Shown: positions 52,265-59,430 of the stretch, one piece after another | How the letters are laid out: every line of letters begins with the position of its first letter | Position numbering within the stretch: position 1 is the stretch's first letter | Assembly (NCBI GenBank): GCA_900163555.1 | Contig: FUHX01000019.1 | Location: 1 to 64,000, forward strand | Source of the DNA: Actinomycetales bacterium JB111 | GTDB taxonomy: Bacteria > Actinomycetota > Actinomycetes > Actinomycetales > Actinomycetaceae | Direction of reading: 5' to 3' | DNA length: 64,000 nt | Notes under the pieces: generated by a model | What the model saw: the letters and a program-made list of their open reading frames with translations, nothing else | Told to the model about the DNA's origin: nothing | Database searches by the model: none | Made by a program: the position numbers and the translations under genes

Positions 52265-54250
52265 TCAGCCGGCGTCGTAGGCCGCGAGCGCGCCGTCCGC
52301 CACGACGCGGACGCGCTCGACCCAGCCCGTCGGGCCGAGGGCGAGGGCGTCGTCGCCGAGCTGCAGCAGTGCGGTGAGGAACCACCCGGGATCGGCGACC
52401 CGCAGCCAGACGCGGGCGGAGCCGTCATCGAGGTCCGAGATCGCGATGTGTGGGATGGACTCGGCGAACCGGCGCGCGGTCGGGGCGAGGTCGAGCACGA
52501 CCTCCTCCCCGACGTCGCCGAGCTGCTCGGTGGCCTCCGGCCACGGGTGCGGCTCCGCGGGCGTGTCGAGGACGCGGGCGTCGAGGATCCGGTCCACGCG
52601 GAACGTCCGCGGCGCGTCGGCTCGCAGGCACCACCCCGACAGCAGCCAGGCGTCCGAGTCCGGTACGAGCGAGCGGGGGTCGACGTCCCGCTCGGTGAGG
52701 ACGTCGGCCGCGGAGACGTACCGGATGTGCATCCGGCGGCCCGAGTCGATCGCCTCGCGGGCCGTCGTGAGCGCGACCGGGTCCGCCTGCGGGACCGCGA
52801 CGTCGACGGCGCCCGCGACGTTCGACGCCTCCGCCGCGACCGCGCCGAGGGTGTCGGTCACCGAGTCGATGATCTCCGTGGACAGGCCGAGCGCCTCCGC
52901 GACCGTGCGCAGGGGACCGAGGGCGACGAGGAAGAGGACGGCCTCGGACGTCGTGAGCGTGAGCGGCCGGGCGAGACCTTGGTCGTTCGACAGGGCGATC
53001 ACCCCGCTCTCCAGCGCGTCGACGGAGAAGTCGATGAGCTCGGAGTGGGAGTAGCCGGGCAGGCCGGTCACCCACAGCAGGTCGACGTCGCTGAGGATCT
53101 GCTTCTCGCTGACCCCGAAGTGGTCGGCCAGGTCCCCCACCGTGCGCTCGCCGTGCTCGTGCAGGTGGAGGACCAGCGCGAGCAGCCGGGCGATCCGGTC
53201 CTCGGCCACCTCGCTGCGGCCGGAGTTGCGGCGACGCTGCTGCCGCGGCGCGGGCAGGTCCTCGCACTCGGGCAGCCGGGCGAGGTGCGTGAGGCGCCGG
53301 CGGACCGCGGCGACGAGCTCCGGCGGGTCCAGCGCGATCGCGCCGTCCCCCACCGAGGTCACCGAGGCGGCCAGGGACTCGAGACTCGACGCCGTCGCGC
53401 GGACCACGCGCCAGCCGTCCGGCAGCGCGGGTGCCTGGGCGGGCGCGTCGGCGGGCTCGCCGCGCAGCAACCCGCCCCTGCCCGGGGCCAGCGCGATGGT
53501 TCCTTCCACGTCCCGCGACTCCGAGGCGGACAGCTCGGCGTCCACGTCGAGGTCGGCCGGGCGGGGCGTGACCGGGCCCGCGTCCACGCGGCGGACGTTC
53601 CCGCGGATCCGGCCCAGGTGGAAGACGCGGGGCGCGAGGCGGGCGTGGTCGTGGCCGACGAGGTACCAGGCGCGGCCGCGGGCGGCCACGCGCCACGGGT
53701 CGACGATGCGGTCCGAGACCTCACCCGTCGACGCCGCGCGGTAGGTGAAGCGCACCGACTTCCCGTGGGTCAGCGCGTCGAGGATCGTCGCGAAGGCGGG
53801 TCCCGGCTGCGCCAGGTCGAGCTGCGGCGTGGCCGGCCCGGCGGTCGCCTCCGCGGAGGTGTCGACGACACCGAGCAGCTTCGTCAGCCCGCGCTGCGCG
53901 GGCGAGCGGAGGGACGCCTCGCGCCACACCCCGGCCGCGGCGGCGAGGACGGCCGACTCGGCGGCGGTCAGGCTGAGCTCCGTGGTCGGGGTGGAGTCGT
54001 CGGTGACCCGGTACGCCACGTCGGTCTCGTGCACCTGCGAGACGATCGTCGCCAGGGGCACGCCGAGCTCGCGCAGGGACTCCTTGTCCCGCTCGAACAT
54101 CCGCTCGAAGGCGTCGTCGGCGTGGTCGCTGTAGCCGTTGACGAGCCGGCGGATGTCCGCCTTGGACATGCCCCGGTCGGTACCGCTGAGGGCGGCGAGG
54201 AGGTTGAGGAGTCGCTCTTCCTTCGGCACACGCGGGCTCGTTCCGGTCAC
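52265..54250 (-). CDS. pafBC: PafB-PafC fused WYL regulator of the DNA-damage response
   Basis: The 661-residue protein joins two HTH-WYL units: HTH1 about residues 10-75 (LLNLLAALSG ... FERDKESLRELGVPL), WYL1 with RAWYLVGHDHAR, then HTH2 (RIARLLALVLHLHEHGERTVGDLADHFGVSEKQIL) and WYL2 with WLLSGWCLRADAPRTFRVDR, where the WYL Tyr is Leu. PafBC controls the LexA/RecA-independent DNA-damage regulon in mycobacteria, where PafB and PafC are separate proteins. Fused forms occur in other Actinobacteria. GTG 54250 is supported by a leaderless -10 (TAGCGT). Confidence 0.88.
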   Translation of the reverse strand: MTGTSPRVPKEERLLNLLAALSGTDRGMSKADIRRLVNGYSDHADDAFERMFERDKESLRELGVPLATIVSQVHETDVAYRVTDDSTPTTELSLTAAESAVLAAAAGVWREASLRSPAQRGLTKLLGVVDTSAEATAGPATPQLDLAQPGPAFATILDALTHGKSVRFTYRAASTGEVSDRIVDPWRVAARGRAWYLVGHDHARLAPRVFHLGRIRGNVRRVDAGPVTPRPADLDVDAELSASESRDVEGTIALAPGRGGLLRGEPADAPAQAPALPDGWRVVRATASSLESLAASVTSVGDGAIALDPPELVAAVRRRLTHLARLPECEDLPAPRQQRRRNSGRSEVAEDRIARLLALVLHLHEHGERTVGDLADHFGVSEKQILSDVDLLWVTGLPGYSHSELIDFSVDALESGVIALSNDQGLARPLTLTTSEAVLFLVALGPLRTVAEALGLSTEIIDSVTDTLGAVAAEASNVAGAVDVAVPQADPVALTTAREAIDSGRRMHIRYVSAADVLTERDVDPRSLVPDSDAWLLSGWCLRADAPRTFRVDRILDARVLDTPAEPHPWPEATEQLGDVGEEVVLDLAPTARRFAESIPHIAISDLDDGSARVWLRVADPGWFLTALLQLGDDALALGPTGWVERVRVVADGALAAYDAG

Positions 54251-54257
54251 GGGGCAC

Positions 54258-54263
54258 ACGCTA
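54258..54263 (-). promoter_or_regulatory. Putative -10 element, leaderless pafBC
   Basis: TAGCGT (minus strand) ends 7 nt before GTG 54250. Confidence 0.45.
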
Positions 54264-54286
54264 CCGACCCGCCGCGGCGTTGGAGG

Positions 54287-54292
54287 TAGCGT
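54287..54292 (+). promoter_or_regulatory. Putative -10 element, leaderless DUF3866 gene
   Basis: TAGCGT ends 6 nt before GTG 54299. With the pafBC element it forms a divergent promoter pair about 25 bp apart. Confidence 0.45.
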
Positions 54293-54298
54293 GGATAC

Positions 54299-55456
54299 GT
54301 GATTCAGTGGCGCGCCGGGACCGTCGTCTCGCTCGGCCGGTCGTGGGCAGGGGCGCAGGAGCTCTCGGTGACGCTCGAGCGGCCGCTCAAGGACGGTGCG
54401 GGGGACGACGCCGCGGCAGCCGCACCGGAGGATCAGACCGTACGCGCGCTCGCCTACCCCGCTGTGGTGGGCTCCCCACGGGCCGGGGACCGCGTGCTCC
54501 TCAACGTCACCGCGCTCGCCAAGGGGCTCGGGACGGGCGGCTACGCGCTCGTCGTCGCCGTGCCCGACCGGCTCCCGGACGACCCGCCGCCCGGGCCTGG
54601 CCACCTCGTCAAGGCCCGCTACTCCCCGAGCCAGGTGATGGTGCTCGGGGTCGACGAGCAGGACTCGCCGCACCACGCCGCTCTCGAGGACGCCGACTCG
54701 ATCGACGGCATGCCGGTCGTCGTCGCCGACCTGCACTCGGCGCTGCCCGCCGTCGTCGCCGGCATCCTGGCCGAGGCGCCGGGAGCGTCGGTCGCCTCGA
54801 TCATGACGGACGGCGGGGCGCTTCCCGCCTGGTTCTCCCGCACGGCGGCGGCACTCACCTCCGCAGGGTCGATCGCGGGCACGGTGACGGTCGGGCAGGC
54901 CTTCGGCGGCGACGTCGAGGCCGTCACCGTCCACACCGGCCTGCTCGGCGCGCGGATCGCGCTCGGCGCCGACGTCGCGGTCGTGGCGCAGGGGCCCGGG
55001 AACCTCGGGACGGGGACCCGCTGGGGCTTCTCCGGGGTCGCGGCCGGCGAGGCGATCAACGCGGTCGGGGTGCTCGGTGGTCGGCCGGTGGCCGCGCTGC
55101 GCATGTCCGGCACCGACGCGAGGCACCGGCACCTGGGACTGTCCCACCACAGCGTCACCGCGCTCGGCCGGGTCGCGCTGGCGCCCGCGGACGTGGCGGT
55201 CCCACGCGGTGTCACGTGGCCGGGCGAACCGGCGGACGACCTGGTGGCCAAGCGGCTGCCGGACGCGCTCGCGGGCCGGCACCGCGCGGTCGACGTGCCG
55301 GTCGACGACGCCACCCTGGGCGCGCTCGCGGCCTTCGAGGAGTCGGTGGGGATCCGCATGTCGACGATGGGCCGCAGCCTGACGGAGGACCCGGTTCCCT
55401 TCCTTGCCGCGTTCGTCGCGGGGCGGCACGCCGCCGGGCTCATCGGGAGCAGGTAG
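54299..55456 (+). CDS. DUF3866 family protein
   Basis: The 385-residue protein matches DUF3866: MIQWRAGTVVSLGRSWAGAQE, VRALAYPAVVGSPRAGDRVLLN, YALVVAVPD, KARYSPSQVMVLGVDEQDS, and SGTDARHRHLGLSHHSVTALG. The middle has AQGPGNLGTGTRWGFSGVAAGE, perhaps a nucleotide-like loop. The family is common in Actinobacteria beside pafBC, and no function is established. It diverges from pafBC across a short shared promoter region, so it may belong to the same damage regulon. Confidence 0.85.
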   Translation: MIQWRAGTVVSLGRSWAGAQELSVTLERPLKDGAGDDAAAAAPEDQTVRALAYPAVVGSPRAGDRVLLNVTALAKGLGTGGYALVVAVPDRLPDDPPPGPGHLVKARYSPSQVMVLGVDEQDSPHHAALEDADSIDGMPVVVADLHSALPAVVAGILAEAPGASVASIMTDGGALPAWFSRTAAALTSAGSIAGTVTVGQAFGGDVEAVTVHTGLLGARIALGADVAVVAQGPGNLGTGTRWGFSGVAAGEAINAVGVLGGRPVAALRMSGTDARHRHLGLSHHSVTALGRVALAPADVAVPRGVTWPGEPADDLVAKRLPDALAGRHRAVDVPVDDATLGALAAFEESVGIRMSTMGRSLTEDPVPFLAAFVAGRHAAGLIGSR

Positions 55457-55484
55457 GCCGGACGGCGCTCGTCGTCGGGGGCCC

Positions 55485-55580
55485 GTCAGGCGGACGGCTC
55501 GTCAGGCCGCCGGGTTGTCAGCCGGCGGTGTCGTCAGCGAGCAGTGTCGTCAGCCCGCCGGACTGTCAGGAGGCGGCGTC
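55485..55580. repeat. Six degenerate 16-bp tandem repeats beginning GTCAG
   Basis: Six back-to-back units start 55485, 55501, 55517, 55533, 55549 and 55565. Each begins GTCAG; the rest is GC-rich and variable. On the minus strand each carries TGA, and because 16 is not a multiple of 3 the copies cover all three frames. The last unit contains the stop codon of the PH-domain gene. Confidence 0.85.
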
Positions 55581-56054
55581 GTCCGCGCCCGCCTCGCGGG
55601 CGTGCAGCTCGACCAGCGTGGAGAGCCGGGCGGCGTCCCGGGCGGCGCGGTCGCCGTCGGACCGCTGGATCGCCATGACGGAGACCGTGGAGCCGTCCGA
55701 GAGGTCGAGGACGGCCCACGGACGGTGCTCCCCGAACTCCACCCCGAGGATCTCCGCCCACTGCAGGCGACGGGTGCCGACGAAGTTCCGCACGGCGAGG
55801 CCGTCCTCCGACGGGAGGGCGGCGAGCCGCGACCACCGCTCGAGGAGGGCGATGATGAGCAGCCCGACGATCGCCGTGCCCAACTGGTCGGGCCAGTTCC
55901 AGTGCTCGACGCCGGGGATGCGGCCCGTGAGGAACATGATCGCGAGCGCGCCGAGCAGCACGGCGACCTGCAGGACCCGCGCGACAACTTGCACCAGCAG
56001 CGACCGGAACGGCCGGTGGAGGTCGGCGCGGACGTCCCGCGGGTCGGGGGTCAC
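55566..56054 (-). CDS. PH-domain membrane protein (hisG neighbour)
   Basis: The 162-residue protein has two membrane spans near the start (VVARVLQVAVLLGALAIMFL and LGTAIVGLLIIALLERW) and then a bacterial PH-like domain with AVRNFVGTRRLQWAEILGVEF and RPWAVLDLSDGSTVSVMAI. The function is unknown. Such genes are a usual neighbour of hisG in Actinobacteria. GTG 56054 overlaps the hisG stop as GTGA; a longer frame to 56168 lies inside hisG. Its stop is within the 16-bp repeat array. Confidence 0.82.
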   Translation of the reverse strand: MTPDPRDVRADLHRPFRSLLVQVVARVLQVAVLLGALAIMFLTGRIPGVEHWNWPDQLGTAIVGLLIIALLERWSRLAALPSEDGLAVRNFVGTRRLQWAEILGVEFGEHRPWAVLDLSDGSTVSVMAIQRSDGDRAARDAARLSTLVELHAREAGADDAAS

Positions 56055-56896
56055 AGGCGGCTGGCCACGATCGAGGTGACGAGGATGGCGCGCGCGCCGG
56101 CGGCGTACAGCTCGTCCATGATCTTGTTCATCTGGCCGCGCTCGACCATGACCCGCACGGCGGCCCACTGGTCGTCGCGCAGCGGGGAGATCGTGGGCGA
56201 CTCCCGCCCGGGCGCGACGGCCACCGTGCGCTCGAGGTCCTCGCGCCGCACGTCGTAGTCGATGAGGACGTACTGGCGGGCGACGAGGACGCCCTCGACG
56301 CGGCGGTCGAGGATGTCGAGCCCCGCCGGGACGTCCGCGGTGGCGTTGCGGATGAGGACGGCCTCCGACTCGAGCACCGGCTCGCCGAAGACCTCCAGGC
56401 CGGCCGCCGCAAGGGTGGAGCCGGTCTCGACCACGTCCGCGACGACGTCGGCGATGCCGAGCCGGACGGCGGACTCGACGGCGCCGTCGAGGTGGACGGT
56501 GCCCGCCTCGATCCCCCGCTCGGCGAGGAACGCCCGGACGACCGTGTCGTACGACGTCGCGATGCGGGTGCCGGCGAGCTCCTCGACGCTCGACGGGCCG
56601 TCCACGGGGGCGGCGAACCGGAAGCGGGAGCGCGCGAAGCCGAGCGCGCGGTGCTCGACGGCGTCCGCGCCCGAGTCGAGGAGCAGGTCGCGGCCGGTGA
56701 TGCCGCAGTCGACCGTGCCCGCGCCGACGTACACGGCGACGTCCCGCGGGCGGAGGAAGAACAGCTCGACGCCGTTGTCCTCGTCGGTCAGGACGAGCTG
56801 GCGGGGGTCGCGGCGACGGCGGTACCCGGCCTCCGCCAGGAGGTCGGCGGCCGGCTGGCTCAGGGAGCCCTTGTTCGGGACGGCGATGCGGAGCAT
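56051..56896 (-). CDS. hisG: ATP phosphoribosyltransferase HisG (long form)
   Basis: The 281-residue enzyme condenses ATP and PRPP in the first step of histidine synthesis. Motifs: MLRIAVPNKGSLSQPAADLL, TVDCGITGRDLL (63-70, substrate-binding), IATSYDTVVRAFLAERG, and PGRESPTISPL at the start of the C-terminal ACT-like regulatory domain, which senses histidine in HisG-long enzymes. ATG 56896 follows GAGAGGA. It lies 79 nt after hisE, as in most actinomycetes. Confidence 0.94.
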   Translation of the reverse strand: MLRIAVPNKGSLSQPAADLLAEAGYRRRRDPRQLVLTDEDNGVELFFLRPRDVAVYVGAGTVDCGITGRDLLLDSGADAVEHRALGFARSRFRFAAPVDGPSSVEELAGTRIATSYDTVVRAFLAERGIEAGTVHLDGAVESAVRLGIADVVADVVETGSTLAAAGLEVFGEPVLESEAVLIRNATADVPAGLDILDRRVEGVLVARQYVLIDYDVRREDLERTVAVAPGRESPTISPLRDDQWAAVRVMVERGQMNKIMDELYAAGARAILVTSIVASRL

Positions 56897-56975
56897 GGGT
56901 CCTCTCCTGTCGCGCGCACGGGCGCGAGGACGTGGGTGACGTGCGGGGGTGGGGTTCGGGTCGGGAGGTCGCGCC

Positions 56976-57239
56976 TCACAGATGGCGGTAGACGTCCGAG
57001 AGGGTGAGGCCGCGCGCGATCATCATGACCTGGAGGTGGTAGAGCAGCTGGCTGATCTCCTCGGCCGCCGCCTCGTCGGACTCGTGCTCCGAGGCCATCC
57101 ACACCTCGGCGGCCTCCTCGACGATCTTCTTCCCAATCGTATGGATGCCGGCGTCCAGCTCGGCGACGGTCCCCGACCCCTCGGGTCGCTCCGTCGCCTT
57201 GGCGGTCAGCTCGGCGAACAACTGGTCGAACGTCTTCAC
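56976..57239 (-). CDS. hisE: Phosphoribosyl-ATP pyrophosphohydrolase HisE
   Basis: The 87-residue enzyme cleaves phosphoribosyl-ATP to phosphoribosyl-AMP, the second histidine step. The all-alpha MazG-like core has [38 protein letters not shown] and the typical LSDVYRHL end. GTG 57239 gives the standard length and is supported by a leaderless -10 (TACGCT 7 nt upstream). Confidence 0.93.
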   Translation of the reverse strand: MKTFDQLFAELTAKATERPEGSGTVAELDAGIHTIGKKIVEEAAEVWMASEHESDEAAAEEISQLLYHLQVMMIARGLTLSDVYRHL

Positions 57240-57246
57240 GGCGCTC

Positions 57247-57252
57247 AGCGTA
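57247..57252 (-). promoter_or_regulatory. Putative -10 element, leaderless hisE
   Basis: TACGCT (minus strand) ends 7 nt before GTG 57239. Confidence 0.4.
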
Positions 57253-57268
57253 CGCGGTCCGGTGTCGC

Positions 57269-58345
57269 CTACGCCCCGGCGTCCGTGGCGGACTCCGTGG
57301 CGGACTCCGACGACGACTCCCCCGCGTCCGCGCCGGACAGGTCGCGGAGGACGTCGTCCGTGACGACCTCGCCCTCGAGGAGCCCCGCCGACGTCATGAA
57401 CTCGCCCATGCGCTCCCACAGGGCCGGGTCGATCGCGCCGAGCGTGTCGGCGTCGCCGTACAGCGGCGCGGTCGCCTCGATGACGGCGAGGGCCGAGTCG
57501 CGAGCCTCCTCGGCCGTGAGGTCGGGGACGTACTCCGCCGCGATGTCGACGGCCGCCTCGGGGTCCGCGGCGACGTCGGCCGCCCCCCGGAGGACGGCGC
57601 GGACGATCGCGGCGACCGCGTCCTCGTCCTCCTCGAGCGCGGTGTCCGTGGCGATGAGGCCGACGCCGACGAGCGGGACGTCGTCGGCGAGCGGGATCGC
57701 CCGCGTGGGCGTGCCGGCCCGGCCGAGGGCGACGGCGTCGTTGTTCACGAAGCCGACGACCGCGTCGACGTGACCCGCGCGCAGGGCGCTGACCTGCGTG
57801 AAGCCGATGGTCTCGACCGAGACGTCCGCGCCGCCGTCGGGCATGGACGCGAGGGCGGCCCTCAGGCCGAACCAGGTCTCGCCGAACTCCCCCGGGACGC
57901 CGACCGAGCGGCCGGACAGGTCCTCGACCGACTCCACGTCGGAGTCCTCCGGGACGAGGATCGCCACCGGGTAGGTCTGGTACAGCGTGGCGACGGCGGT
58001 GAGCTCCGAGCCCGCGGCAACGGCCTGGAGCATCTCGTCCCCGCCCGCGACCACGACGTCCTCCTCGCCGGCCTCCGCGGCCGTGAACAGGCCCTCGGAG
58101 GCGCCGTGGTGGCGCAGGACGACCTCGACGCCCTCCTCCTCGAAGTAGCCGTTCGCCTCGGCGACGTACAGGGGGGCGAACTGGACGTCGGGGACGTAGG
58201 TCAGCCCGATCGTGAGGGCGTCGCCCGAGGCGGGCGAGGTTCCGTCCGAGCTGCTGTCGTCGTCCCCTCCCCCGCCGGAGCAGGCGGCGAGGAGCAGAGC
58301 GGCGGCGACGGGGGCGACGAGCAGGGAGCGGAGGCGGATGGTCAT
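57269..58345 (-). CDS. ribY: Riboflavin-type ABC substrate-binding lipoprotein (RibY-like)
   Basis: The 358-residue lipoprotein (lipobox LLLAAC) has an NMT1/THI5-type fold: [29 protein letters not shown], the pocket segments [15 protein letters not shown] and [15 protein letters not shown], and [15 protein letters not shown]1 proteins usually bind pyrimidine or sulfonate ligands, but here the gene lies behind an FMN riboswitch and the RibX-type permease, so the ligand is most likely riboflavin or a precursor. The C-terminal 30 residues are Ser/Glu/Ala-rich. It starts 1 nt after the permease stop. No ATPase gene is adjacent. Confidence 0.82.
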   Translation of the reverse strand: MTIRLRSLLVAPVAAALLLAACSGGGGDDDSSSDGTSPASGDALTIGLTYVPDVQFAPLYVAEANGYFEEEGVEVVLRHHGASEGLFTAAEAGEEDVVVAGGDEMLQAVAAGSELTAVATLYQTYPVAILVPEDSDVESVEDLSGRSVGVPGEFGETWFGLRAALASMPDGGADVSVETIGFTQVSALRAGHVDAVVGFVNNDAVALGRAGTPTRAIPLADDVPLVGVGLIATDTALEEDEDAVAAIVRAVLRGAADVAADPEAAVDIAAEYVPDLTAEEARDSALAVIEATAPLYGDADTLGAIDPALWERMGEFMTSAGLLEGEVVTDDVLRDLSGADAGESSSESATESATDAGA

Positions 58346-58346
58346 G

Positions 58347-59126
58347 TCAGGTGTCCTGTCGGTGGCGGAGGTGGGTGGACAGCGCCCCGATGAGCGCGAA
58401 GAGCAGCGCGGCGAGCGCGCACAGCAACGTGAGGACCGCGAAGAGCCCGGTCGTGTCGGCCGCGGCGGCGCGGCCGGACAGCAGGAGTCCGAGTCCGCGT
58501 CCGCCGGTGACGATCTCGCCGACGATCGCGCCGGTCAGGGAGAGGGTGACGCCGTTGCGCAGGCCCGTCAGCAGGGACGGCAGGGCGAGCGGCAGGAGGA
58601 TGCGGCCGAGCAGCGACGGGCCGGAGGCGCCGTCGAGGCGGGCGGCCTCCACGACGTCGGGGTCGACCTCGGTCAACCCGAGGACCGTGCCGAGGAGGAT
58701 CGGGAAGAAGACCATGAGCGCGCACAGCACGACGACGGGAAGCAGCCCGTAGCCGAGCCACAGCACGAGGAGCGGGGCGACGGCGACCGCCGGGAGCGCC
58801 TGCGACGCGGCCACGTACGGCTCGAGGAGGCGGCGGGCGATGCGCGAGGAGGCGATGGCGATGCCGAGCGGGATCGCGACCGCCGCGGCGAGCAGGGTGC
58901 CCCAGCCGGCGGCGGCGAGGGTGGGCCACAGGAACTCGCGGTTGGTGCCGACGAGGTCGTCCCGGAGCCGGGCGAGGATGTCGGCGGGCGCGGGGAGGAA
59001 GAACGGGTCGACGAGGCCGGCGCGGGCGGCGGCCTCCCAGGCCAGCAGGACGAGGACCCCGAGGCCGAGCGGCGCGAGCACGCCGACGGCGCCGCGGGTC
59101 ACCCCGTGCGGTCTGTGGTCCGACAT
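58347..59126 (-). CDS. ribX: Riboflavin-type ABC permease (RibX-like)
   Basis: The 259-residue permease has six spans and the EAA signature EAARLDGASGPSLLGRILLPLALP in the last cytosolic loop. It is of the nitrate/sulfonate/taurine (TauC/SsuC) family. The RibX assignment rests on its position between the FMN riboswitch and the binding protein. ATG 59126 is preceded by GAGGAGG; the frame extends to 59264, but that would start inside the riboswitch. No ATPase is encoded nearby, so the pair depends on one elsewhere. Confidence 0.82.
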   Translation of the reverse strand: MSDHRPHGVTRGAVGVLAPLGLGVLVLLAWEAAARAGLVDPFFLPAPADILARLRDDLVGTNREFLWPTLAAAGWGTLLAAAVAIPLGIAIASSRIARRLLEPYVAASQALPAVAVAPLLVLWLGYGLLPVVVLCALMVFFPILLGTVLGLTEVDPDVVEAARLDGASGPSLLGRILLPLALPSLLTGLRNGVTLSLTGAIVGEIVTGGRGLGLLLSGRAAAADTTGLFAVLTLLCALAALLFALIGALSTHLRHRQDT

Positions 59127-59165
59127 CCCTACGCTCCTCCTCGTCCCGGCAGCGCGCCGGGGCGA

Positions 59166-59208
59166 GGGAACGCGGACGTTCCCGAACAGACGGGTCCATG
59201 GACCCGTC
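59166..59208 (-). promoter_or_regulatory. FMN riboswitch expression platform: two hairpins before ribX
   Basis: GACGGGTC-CATG-GACCCGTC (59189-59208) and GGGAACG/CGTTCCC (59166-59183) form adjacent hairpins between the aptamer and the ribX ribosome site. They could terminate transcription or mask the ribosome site; no U run is seen, so the mechanism is open. Confidence 0.5.
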
Positions 59209-59209
59209 C

Positions 59210-59349
59210 CGTGCTTCCTCTCATCCGGACTTTCACCGTCGGTACCGGAGTTCCACCGGTTCAACCTCGTGGTGACGAAACGTTCGACGTCGCCGTGAGG
59301 GTCGCGGACTATGACCGCCGGTTCGGATTTTCACCGACCCCGGAGCACG
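59210..59349 (-). ncRNA. FMN riboswitch (RFN element)
   Basis: Read on the minus strand the element has the conserved RFN core: GGTGAAAATCC near the 5' side, CCGGCGGTCATAGTCCGCGA, then GAACCGGTGGAACTCCGG and ACCGACGGTGAAAGTCCGG, and GATGAGAGGAAG at the 3' side. P1 is closed by CGTGCT (59346-59351 region) with AGCACG (59210-59215). It binds FMN and should switch off ribX-ribY when flavin is plentiful, which identifies the transporter as a riboflavin importer. Confidence 0.92.
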
Positions 59350-59430
59350 TGCTCACCGGTGAGTGTACGTCGTCGGCGGCGGAGCCGGTACGGGGGTCCT
59401 GGTCACCCCTGAACCGGGTCGCGACACGCA

